Shown here: one piece after another, positions 39,311 to 64,000 of the stretch
Layout of the letters: the number at the start of each line of letters is the position of its first letter
Numbering within the stretch: the stretch's first letter is position 1
Origin: Owenia fusiformis
Taxonomy: Eukaryota > Annelida > Polychaeta > Sabellida > Oweniidae
Direction of reading: 5' to 3'
Assembly (NCBI GenBank): GCA_903813345.2
Contig: CAIIXF020000006.1
Span: 10,606,348 to 10,670,347, forward strand
Length of the DNA: 64,000 nucleotides
Notes under the pieces: model-generated
What the model saw: the letters and a program-made list of their open reading frames with translations, nothing else
Told to the model about the DNA's origin: nothing
The model's database searches: none
Translations under genes and position numbers: made by a program

Positions 39311-40735
39311 AGATACAAAGTTATACATGAATGAGTTTCAGAAAAGCCTTGGGTAGGCTTCAAATATTGGGTAATTGTAGCTTTTACAGAATACATCTAA
39401 ATCGAAACAATGGTACATTTGTTGTAAAATCCTTTTCAACACAAACGCTTCATGATTCATGGACAACTTATCACAAACCCCTAAGATTAACACCAATCAA
39501 CCTTTACAGTAACCATGCCATCTTTTGTTCGACTTAAGTAACTGGCTTACATTGGCTAGATTCATCTTGTCCAAACAAAATGCTTTTGTTTTTTTAAATT
39601 GGCAACAAGTTACTCTGACATCATTTGTAGCAATATTTAAAAAAAAAGTTTTTATAAGTTTTAGAAGTTATTTTCAGGAATAAGATGCTTCTTTATCTGT
39701 GTCATCTTCAATAGGTGGCATAAAGTACTGGTATGTTTCATATAATTTCTCATTACACTATACGTATGTGTGACTACAAGTGTCTTGAATGAGGTCTATG
39801 GAAAACAATTTTTAAGTGCACGACTCAGTACTAAGATGTTGTCTACTTCAAATAACAATCCATCTTTCATATTGTATTGAACATGTTTTTTTCTTCTGAG
39901 GTAGCTACTTCCTAGGTGATAGATGATGTTTCCATGGTTACAAATAATCGATTTCAAGATTCGGTAATTAACAAAATCTATATCAAAGTTCAGGTACTTT
40001 AATAATCTAAATCAGGGTCCAGTAATTCAAATAATCTATGCCAGAGTCAAGAGATACAAGTGATTAATTTAAATATTAAAAAATAAACACAAGTGTGTTA
40101 TTATTAAATGCTATTGGGGCTGGTGTTTTTCTGATGAGGGATAAAGAAAATGGAGTAATACATTAAACTGGGTGGAACTATTTAAACAATCCAATTTTTA
40201 AATTACTAGACCCCAGTCAGTTCTAATGTAACTGCAATTCTATTCCTAAATGTCGAAGTTTTACTAAAAAACATGCATGATAAAAATTCAATTGAATGGT
40301 CATATTTTTGAAAAATTTATATTCATTTTCCATCCCTTGCTATCAAACAAACTCAAAATGGAAACACTTTTATAAACTACCAATAACTACTTTTATCACA
40401 AAAGCACTCTTGAAAATAATAAACTTGTGCAACCTTTTATTGAAATATAGAAAATCAAAAAGTATTTACATAGACTTTATCTCTTAAATGAAGCTTTATC
40501 TCATGTAAGAGACATATATGACATCCCGTTGTCACATAGTAATACTGCAGTGCAAAATATACAGAAAGCCCAGTGAAACTGGAGTTAATCCATACAAGTC
40601 AAATTCTCTAATGGACACATCTTTTTTAAAGCAACATAATGTTATACATGTACAGTAAAAACAATATGGATGAACACCTTCTGTGGCGTAGCCAAGATCT
40701 AATAAAAACAGGTGAGGCACTTTATGATAAAATAG

Positions 40736-41022
40736 CTGAGGCAAACATGAATAGGTGAGGCAAACATGAATAGCTGAGGCAAACATGAATAGGTGAGGCA
40801 AACATGAATAGCTGAGGCAAACATGAATAGGTGAGGCAAACATGAATAGCTGAGGCAAACATGAATAGGTGAGGCAAACATGAATAGCTGAGGCAAACAT
40901 GAATAGGTGAGGCAAACATGAATAGCTGAGGCAAACATGAATAGGTGAGGCAAACATGAATAGCTGAGGCAAACATGAATAGGTGAGGCAAACATGAATA
41001 GCTGAGGCAAACATGAATAGGT
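40736..41022. repeat. 19-bp minisatellite with alternating variants
   Basis: About 15 copies of TGAGGCAAACATGAATAGG/C. Copies alternate strictly between ...AATAGGTG and ...AATAGCTG, giving a 38-bp higher-order unit. Because 19 is not a multiple of 3 and the unit lacks stops on the minus strand, all three minus frames stay open here (frames 40532-41062, 40699-41010, 40722-41060). These are artefacts, not genes. Confidence 0.95.
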
Positions 41023-41039
41023 GAGTCAGGTGCAAATAA

Positions 41040-42423
41040 AGGATGAATGAGATATAGCACAACGAATATACAATTCTACTTCATTTTTACACAGTTTATG
41101 TTGAAAAAACATCAGGATAACTCTCTGAAAAATTTCTATTTCTGTAAAATTTTGTCGAGGCCTCACCACCCACCGCCTCGTGCCTGGTTTCACCCATGCT
41201 ATTGAACACCCATCTCTGGCATCTGCCATTTCTTCAAATTAAATCCTCCATTGACTTTTGTTCCAAAACTACACATGAAGGTAACACATTTTTTAACACA
41301 TAGGCACCATACATATGCAACTGACTGTACATGCATAAGAAACTGGTAAACTGAAATGTACATATAAAAATTGCTGCTGAATACATCTACTGTAAAACAG
41401 GCTGAATTCATATACACAAAATTTTCATGAATTCTGAATAAGTGAAATTAACAGGTTTCACATTTGATGGGCAACAAAATTTATATTATAATCCATTGAC
41501 ACATTTCTTCATTCCTTGAGAGGACATCTTTGCACACTCTGTCTTCACTGTGGTCTGATAAGAGCTGAGTGAATGAAGATCTTGGAAAATGGATTATATT
41601 CAAAACATTGTTTTTCACCAATTACATTTATAATTGTTTCTGAATAAATCAAAATTGCAAAGTGTCCTAAAATCAATTCTTAAATGTTCTTTTAAATTTT
41701 AACAGATGACATATGTTTTAAAGGCCGTATGCAAAACTTAAAAACTTTACACTGGGCCTTTAAAAAACTGAGACACATCTAATACATAAGAAGCAAAAAT
41801 GTCTAAATACATGAGTTTTCTCACAAAACTCTAATTTCCTTAATATTAAAAAGTTCATATTTACAATTCAGTAATGCTGCACTTATAGAATGTGAACGAT
41901 TTTCTTATACATGCCTCCTCCACCATTGAATAACTTTATAATGAAAATGTGGTTACCAACATTTATTTACAAAATAAGCTTGATGCCAAGCAATAAAAAA
42001 ATCTTTGGCAAATTAATATCTCTGAATATTCGTTCTATTTTTAAGGATATGACAAATTCAATATAATGTTTGATGTATGGATTGAAGACATCAAGGGAAG
42101 ACCAGTATATCCTCAGTTAGATTTTATATTTCTATAAAATTGGCCCATCATCATTTAACAGTTTTTCAAAACTATTCTTGATTTGGGACATTTAAAGTTA
42201 GAGAACCATAATCATATGTTATATATACATGCTTAAAGACCAAAAAGTGATCATATAGACACATTGAAGAAAATGTCTGGGATAAGTTGATAAATAATCA
42301 ATGAAACTGTAGTTTCAGTCAATTATAAGAGGCGAAAATATATCACATATTTTTAAAGTAAATTTAGAGCTAATTTCTGGCCAAAGCGAAGCTAAGTCCT
42401 GGTCTTTGTGGCAATTTTTCTAC
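41040..42423. other. Convergent intergenic region, nothing recognised
   Basis: AT-rich DNA between the minisatellite and a hAT-like MITE. No ORF, exon or further repeat that I can support. It might contain distal Ras 3' UTR. Confidence 0.35.
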
Positions 42424-42431
42424 ATTTCTAC

Positions 42432-42898
42432 TAGTGTTGTCGCGATGTGCCATAATCGTACATCGATGCATCGGCAATTTTCAGTAGTAAACATCGATGC
42501 ACATCGCGATGTACATCGAGAAAAAGTTCGAGAAAAGTGCACTGAAATACCGAACGCTAATGCACTAAAATATCAAACAGAACAAATTAATAAGAGTTCG
42601 CTGGTACATCCGGGAACATAGTAACGGTGAAATGAAAGTAAAGTAATTTTTTTAGATTAATGGTTCATTTTGACTAGCTAAAACAGTTTTAAAGCGAAAG
42701 AATATCAGAAAACATTTGAAAATGAAATAAGACATGAAAAAAGGTAAGCAATTTGCATCAAAATAAGATAAGAAAGTCGATTTTTAGCAAATTAAAATTT
42801 TTTAAAAACATCGATGTTTTGTTTCAGACATTGATGCATCGCCAGAACCAGCTTTGGCGATGTATATCGCGATGTATCGATTAATCGCGACAACACTA
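42432..42898. mobile_element. hAT-like MITE with exact 8-bp target duplication
   Basis: Inverted termini TAGTGTTGTCGCGAT, flanked by ATTTCTAC at 42424-42431 and 42899-42906. Subterminal ATCGATGCATCG/ATCGCGATGTA motifs are repeated at both ends. The 467-bp element has no transposase frame. The 8-bp duplication is the hAT hallmark. Confidence 0.9.
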
Positions 42899-43121
42899 AT
42901 TTCTACACTGCCTTTTATTGCAGAACATAAAGTCTAATAGCATTTTGACTTTGTACAATTCAAATATCCCTCAATGATAAGTTCATGGATGTGTATCTCT
43001 TCTCACAGCAACGCTACTCTGTTGGTAGTCTTTCTTTACATTTTGTCATAAAATGCAATAACATTTTATCCACCTTGCTTCCATGATACATCCAACGTAC
43101 AGCTAGTATATCATTTGAGGT

Positions 43122-43127
43122 TTTATT
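43122..43127 (-). terminator. Candidate Ras poly(A) signal
   Basis: AATAAA on the minus strand, about 180 nt after the Ras stop codon and directly after the last of four GCTAGC-containing repeats. It is the nearest good match downstream of the stop. AT-rich DNA produces such hexamers by chance, so usage is not proven. Confidence 0.45.
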
Positions 43128-43129
43128 TT

Positions 43130-43218
43130 TAAGCAGCGCTAGCAACTTGCATATTTCTAAGCGGAGCTAGCATCTTGTCTAGGCGGAGCTAGCATCTATA
43201 ATTATAAGCAGAGCTAGC
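43130..43218 (-). repeat. Four-copy GCTAGC motif in presumptive Ras 3' UTR
   Basis: The 14-mer GCTAGCTCCGCTTA (minus-strand sense) occurs at 43218-43205, 43193-43180, 43171-43158 and 43143-43130, with 0-2 differences per copy and starts 22-28 nt apart. The DNA between copies is not conserved. The array lies between the Ras stop codon and a candidate AATAAA. GCTAGC is self-complementary. Function is unknown; it could be a protein or small-RNA binding array, or a chance microsatellite-like expansion. Confidence 0.7.
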
Positions 43219-43303
43219 ACCTTGCAATCTCAGCTTCAGATCAGATTAATTGTAGTTTACATAAATACATTTCATGTTCAGAATTACTAGTCCATTGAAG
43301 TAA

Positions 43304-58665
<15,362 letters not shown>

Positions 58666-60898
58666 CTGCAAGCAAAAGACAAGGAATGATGAAATGTTTA
58701 CAAACAATGATTTGGAGATGTCAAATATCATCCAGTTCACCAGACATCTCTTTCAAAAAGCAACTTTTATTATACAAATGTATGATGTACAATCTCTTAA
58801 ATGTATTATGTACAATTCATTAAATGTATTATGTACAATTCTTTACTATACACATGTACTTGCAATACACCTGTACTTTCTGCAGAGCACATACAAAAGT
58901 CTTGGATCTAAAGATTTGCAGAATCTTGAATTTTGATGGATTCATTTTTGCAACTTACAAAAAGCTGGGATGAGAGAGAGCAAAATGGAGTTTAACATTG
59001 ATTTAACATGTTTGATTATTACATTATACTACCAATAAGGCAGTTGAAAAACACAATACAGGGAATAGCAATAAAGTAAATTGGCATAAGTGATCCAGAT
59101 TAAATGTTTCCTCTTTCGCAGAACAACCCTTCGTTATAGCATAACTATGGTATCAAAACACTCTTTAAATGAAAATCTTTTGAAAATTTCTCGATTATAG
59201 TCTTTATCTGATTGGAGTGTAAAGTCAGAAAATTATGAGATTAAATATTCTTACATCACTTCATATTCAAACTCATCATTAAAAGCAATGAAACTAAATT
59301 TGAGATCAAAACTATAAAATCAGAATATGGGATACCACTGACTATCTCTTAGAATACACCTCTCAAGCAATAGATAAAGAGGGACTAGAGGGACTGATAG
59401 GAGAGAGCTCTAAGATTCGATAAAATTCACTGGCCAAAAACAAAAGAAAATAGTTGAGACTTTCTAGAGCCTCACCTCTTCCACAAATCAACCTTTGAAT
59501 TGTTAAATCTATTTTATATGGGTCAACCATATAATCCAATTAAGCAATATAATATAATATAGTGATGAGAAAAACTCATTCGACTGCCAAGTTTTCCTTA
59601 TTTTTTGTCATAACAGTCAATGTTAATATCCCAATGGTTAAAACGAATACTTTAAACTGATGTTTTTACCTTATGAAAATTATCTGTTCAATATCAATCA
59701 AGTAAGTAAATGTACATATAACATGGGAAATGTAAAAATTGTATAAGCTTGTGGTTAAGACTATAAACCTGGACAAGGTCTAAGCTCTAGATCTAGAGGA
59801 TGTGGTTAACAGTTATAATAGGTTTAACTTCATCCATTATTAGAAATGTTTATTGACCATTAACTATCCATTAGACAAATGACAAAAGAATCATATTCCT
59901 GTTTTTTTAATCTGACTTAACTAGTATTTTCCATTGCATTGCTGCTTCCAAGTATATGCAATTGATAATATTGTGTTCAGAATCTTGGCTTCTTTGGGAC
60001 CAAAAGCGACAACTTTTAAGAAAATCAGCTCAAATATCAAATCCTTCAGTCCATACTAATGTTACAAATGCTACTGGGATTATTCTTGAAGCACAACATG
60101 AAAAGAAAGCAGATTATAATAGAACAGTATAAAGTATAAGTCTTTTATTCACAATGTTTTTGTGTATTAGATCATTCGCTGCGTGGTGCTTCTTTCAGAA
60201 TTGTTTTTTTTCTTTATTGACCATTACCACTGATCACTAATCAGGCAACTGATCTAATTGTCTTAGTTACCTTACTTTTGCACTTACGGGATATTTCAAA
60301 AACTAATAATTTCACCACAATAATTTTTCTTACAAAACTCATTTTGCAAAGTTAAAAGCTACTTCAAATAAATGATGCAAAGATTAGATATATGCAGAAT
60401 ACATTTGCAAATAGCCCTGAGTAAGTACACTCCTGCTTTTACCTGATACTGAGGTCAAGTTAAATCACCTGGATTTGATATGTGTATAATAGCCAAGCTA
60501 ATTGCATGCTATCTCCAGCAAGACTGTAAATTAGCAGCTAAATGCGGAGAAGTCCAGGAATGAGTAAATTACATTAGAACACTGTAGCAGTCTATGAATT
60601 CAAGTGAGTCATAATGATAACTATTTAACAGGAAGATGTGCAGTGTTGCTGTATTATTATCCAGAATCAAGCTAACTGTTTCATTGCAGGGTACATATTA
60701 CCTTGAATTTAAGTCAAAATCAATGTAAACATGTTCAGAACTGGGAATCTCTCTTTTTCAATGTATTTGTACAATTGAACTATCAACTTCATCATGGAGA
60801 AATGAAACAATTGCCTTCACGTCTTTGCAAAATAATCAATTCTAAGACAAATATATACTATTTATTATTTAAGTATATTCTAAAAAAAATATACTGTA
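58666..60898. other. Ras intron 1, no exon found
   Basis: Scanned on the minus strand for an MTEYKLVVVG-coding exon followed by a GT donor; none found. AT-rich, with no other gene recognised. Confidence 0.55.
58778..58850. repeat. Short tandem repeat, ~24-bp unit, 3 copies
   Basis: ATGTATTATGTACAATTC-type units recur three times about 110 bp upstream (in gene sense) of the 49-nt Ras exon, within the intron. Confidence 0.65.
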
Positions 60899-60900
60899 TA

Positions 60901-61456
60901 CAGGGTGTCCTGAAAGTATGGGACCTCCTATAAGCAGACATACCAATATCTACATATTATGTGTCATATATCAATTTAAATCCAAAGTTACATTGATTTG
61001 CCAAGTATCATGGTTCAACTCCCGAATGGGAAAGGGTTACAGGCACTTCAAAACTTACAAGTAGTGTTTGGCCAAAATTAAAGATCAGTTGTACACCAAA
61101 TTTATAGTGTAGGGTGTAGCATATTGCAATCCTAGTAAAACCATTTTCACGTATTTTAAAAGAGTTTCTTTAGAGTATCTGCCCTCATCGTCTTATTTTC
61201 CAACTCAATATCTATCCTATCTTTGACTATAGCACCCACATTTTTGGTCACATTCAGGCCAGAACTGGTTTCAGGATACTGCTTTGAACTTCATTTTTAG
61301 CCAAACACATGCATCCTTTTCCCATTTGGGAGTTGAACCATGATACTTGGCAAATCAACATGGCTTTAGATGAGCTTTAAAATAATATATGACACATACT
61401 ATGGAGACATTGGTATATGTCTACCTAGAGAGGTCCCAAACTTTCGGAACACCCTG
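60901..61456. mobile_element. TA-flanked fold-back MITE (CAGGGTGTCC ends)
   Basis: CAGGGTGTCCTGAAAGTATG and its inverse at 61437-61456, with TA at 60899-60900 and 61457-61458. Arms stay paired inward for ~190 bp (TTGATTTGCCAAGTATCATG and GTTCAACTCCC recur inverted). TA duplication points to the IS630/Tc1/mariner superfamily. Single CAGGGTGTCC-like ends also occur at 11992 and (reversed) 50248. Confidence 0.8.
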
Positions 61457-61657
61457 TAGATACATAAAATCAGAATTCAGTACATGATATTTTTCTTTTT
61501 TGAATGTATACCTGCAAAATGTTGCATACTCATATTTTCCAAGATAAGCAAGAAAACAGTTATCAAAATATTGATCAAAACAGAATGATAAAATCAAGAG
61601 TGCACAAAATATTACAAAAGAAAGACAATCACTACTTAGACAACTTCTCAATAGACT

Positions 61658-61970
61658 AGATGCAAGTAGAAATAATCTTGATTTCCATCATTAAATATTC
61701 AAAATTCAAAAAAGTGATGTCACATTTGAAATCTTCATGTAAAAGTACATCTAGAAATATGGTTTTGAAAATTGTTCATCAACTCTGAAAATTTAATTTT
61801 TTTGAAAATGTGATTTCTAGTTTTGGGAGATTCCCCATAAACCCCATGTTATAAAATCACAAAGAGTGAAATATCGGAACTTTCAACTATACCCGCCATG
61901 CTATCTGACCCGAATGAGCCACCTGGTGGTGAAACTGGTTACTACCTACTCGCATCTGAGTTATTAAGAT
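61658..61970 (+). repeat. Dispersed repeat family A, copy
   Basis: AGATGCAAGTAGAAATAATC, ACATCTAGAAATATGG, GGGAGATTCCCCATA, GCCACCTGGTGG and CTACTCGCATCTGAGT recur in the order of the copy at 2627-3052, with a shorter middle. Confidence 0.75.
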
Positions 61971-63176
61971 TAGACATTGCCTATTGCACCTCTCTCCCTG
62001 ACACATTATCAGTACAGTAAATCCAGCATATGTAAACACCTCTCTAATATGTACACCTTGATAAGTGATCTATTAAATACTACATATTATTAGAATCAGG
62101 TAGGAGGACTTCATTAACTCAACAACTTAATACTGAAGCTGATCAAACAGTCAGCCTAGTGTAAATACAACTTCAAAGGCTTTTTGAACTTTAATTAAAA
62201 ACATAATGTGTTATTGCCATTATGCGACCACGTATATTTCTGATCATCTGATTTTATTGACAGACATTATGATAATTATTATCAGTTTGTAATAAATCAT
62301 TATTGTTGCGTGTTTTGAATTGCAAGATAAAAAAACAACAACATAACAAGGCATGATGAATTCAAATTCATATCCATATTAGATATCATGGTTATTGACT
62401 AGAGGATGAATATCACAAACATTGTGTAAACTGCAGCAGAACATTTTACCAGTTTAGAATAATGATGGTACCAAAATAAGATACATTTGCATTTGATCTA
62501 CTGATCTATAAGACAAGATGTGATGTCACCAATATGATCACTTATAAATATAACAACAAACATGTAACAATTTGTTACTGATGCAATCCACCTAATACTG
62601 ACGTCAAATAAAAGTCACAAAAATGAAGGCTTTAACAATATGCAACAACTCTTTGGTGTAGACTTCAATATCAAGTTCTTATTGTCTCGTTGGGATATTA
62701 AAAAAAGAGAAAATAGTTCGGTCTATACCTAGATGTTCAATTTAGATTGAAACTGGGGCGTTATGGTACATGTTACTAGAATAAGACTTCTTCTTTTCAT
62801 TGAAAAGTGTTATTTCCTTCCTGTTTAAGATAACAGTACAAAGTACACCATATGATCAGCTAAATTCACTATCATTTGTTATATACATGAACAGTGCCCT
62901 TGAAAGTACATTGTACTTGTAGTAAGATTAACACATTTTGAGAAACCATTTTTCAACTTCCTCATAAATTTTAAGAAAACTGGAAGTTTTAAGTTATTGT
63001 ATTTAAATCAATTACATAAGTTATCAATCGTTGCTACTCTCATTTCCAAATGTCTTTCTCATCTGGATAAGTTAGGGAAATATATGAGGGTTATTTCATG
63101 GGAGGTTCTGGATACAGGGTATGAGGGTATATCCTGAGCAAAACACTGTGTGACACAAAAAAATGACACCACCCAC

Positions 63177-63833
63177 TAAAGGTGTCACGGTTTCCCAATA
63201 TTTGACCGAATTTCGGTCCAGATGCTTAGTTCGGGACATGGGACAGAAAGGGTTATTATCGGTTCTGTATCGGTAAATAAAATCCTTCCCTAAAATGCCA
63301 AAAAATGTGTATAAATAGCGAGGAACACCTCCGATTTCGTTCTGAAAATTTAAAAATGTTCACTTACCTCGTACCTAGATTACACTTCTTTGCATTGAAA
63401 AGTGTTATTAACGGACCCGCGATTTCAGGTAGATGGTAATGCTTGTTCGTAAATTTCTTCATTGTCGTTCGCAAATCGAGTGCATTATCAGTATGCCAGA
63501 TGTAGAAAAGAAATTGAAAAATCGAGCCAGCATTTAAGTCGAAAAAGCAGGCAGTTCGGAAGTTTTTTGGGACTCTGATATCACAAGGTAAACGAATTGG
63601 TGATAGAACACCGTGCAGATTATGTGAACTGCCGATCACATTCGCGGCAGATGCGTTATATTCGATTTTAATTGACTTTATTATTTCTGAATATGATTTT
63701 GAAAAGTGAAACTGCCATCATCAGACATTGCATCATTTTTTAATGTTCTGTCCCGTCCCGAAAGTACTGTGTCCCGAGACCATTTGTACCGTTCCGTACC
63801 ATACCAAAATGTTTTTGGACCATGACACCTCTA
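63177..63833. mobile_element. hAT-like element (degenerate)
   Basis: TAAAGGTGTCACGG at the left and the inverse of TAGAGGTGTCATGG at the right. Flanking octamers CCACCCAC and TCACACAC agree at 6 of 8. Repeated GTCCCG/GTTCCGTACC motifs near the right end resemble subterminal repeats of the two other hAT-like elements here. A 91-codon minus-strand frame (63639-63364) ends at a good GTAAGTG donor-like site but matches no family I know. Confidence 0.6.
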
Positions 63834-64000
63834 TCACACACACAATGTTTCATAACTTTTTTGTCTGAAGAAATTCTGACATTTTTCTGCACATGAAAAC
63901 TACACTTCATTTTACAACTCCAAAAGAAGTTTCAGATGACTAGCTCACCTAGATGCACATTTATGAGCTTTACAAAATGTGTCGTCTATTCTTTTGTTGG

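Noticed and set aside
40128-40160. CTGATGAG..GAAA string suggestive of a hammerhead ribozyme core
   Set aside because: No stem II can form between the two conserved boxes and no flanking stems were found.
40736-41022. CRISPR-like direct repeats
   Set aside because: Units are contiguous with no unique spacers, and the host is an animal.
40532-41062. Three overlapping minus-strand frames of 103-176 codons with repeated MFASAIHVCL motifs
   Set aside because: Entirely produced by the 19-bp minisatellite, which is stop-free in all minus frames. No start context or splice signal supports a gene.
61010-61030. GGTTCAACTCC, resembling a tRNA B box
   Set aside because: Part of a fold-back MITE arm and repeated inverted in the other arm. 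No A box or cloverleaf.

Overview
The window looks like AT-rich nuclear DNA from an invertebrate animal. Its genes are split by many introns with GT/AG borders. The inferred proteins are close to animal families, and the space between exons is packed with fold-back elements, MITEs, tandem repeats and one LINE. Frequent ACATGTACATGTA-type runs, and tandem-repeat elements that carry a tetranucleotide microsatellite (similar to oyster 'pearl'/Helentron-derived elements), suggest a marine lophotrochozoan such as a bivalve. That is inference; another marine bilaterian is possible. The sequence shows no bacterial or viral gene organisation.

Three protein-coding genes can be assembled exon by exon, each with consistent reading phase. 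(1) Minus strand, 16649 to 11888: a complete low-molecular-weight protein tyrosine phosphatase (ACP1 type), five coding exons, 157 aa. (2) Plus strand, 18291 to 33862: a complete LIX1/LIX1L (Drosophila lowfat) family gene, four coding exons, 304 aa, with a probable non-coding first exon near 16.97 kb. Genes 1 and 2 are head to head, so a shared promoter at about 16.65-16.97 kb is likely. (3) Minus strand, 58665 to 43304: a classical Ras GTPase (K/N/H-Ras type), seven of probably eight coding exons. The exon for the first ten residues was not found and probably lies beyond the right edge. Three Ras exons are very short (29, 40 and 49 nt). Its C-terminus is polybasic and ends in a CTVL CAAX box.

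Layout: 0-11.5 kb is intergenic and holds a cluster of inverted-repeat elements. 11.9-16.6 kb is ACP1. 17-34 kb is LIX1L, with an 11.8-kb first coding intron that carries a 3.1-kb fold-back. 34-43 kb lies between the convergent 3' ends of LIX1L and Ras and holds a ~163-bp tandem array, a 535-bp near-perfect palindrome, minisatellites and a hAT-like MITE. 43.3-64 kb is Ras and its introns, holding a ~135-bp tandem array joined to a (GGAC)n microsatellite, a 5'-truncated LINE with 11-bp target duplications, a second hAT-like MITE, a TA-flanked fold-back and a third hAT-like element.

The genes are not an operon and there is no evidence that they act in one pathway. The most interesting material is the dense set of repeat families, several present two or more times in the window, and a four-copy 14-bp motif just upstream of the poly(A) signal in the presumptive Ras 3' UTR. 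I saw no convincing CRISPR array, tRNA or rRNA gene.
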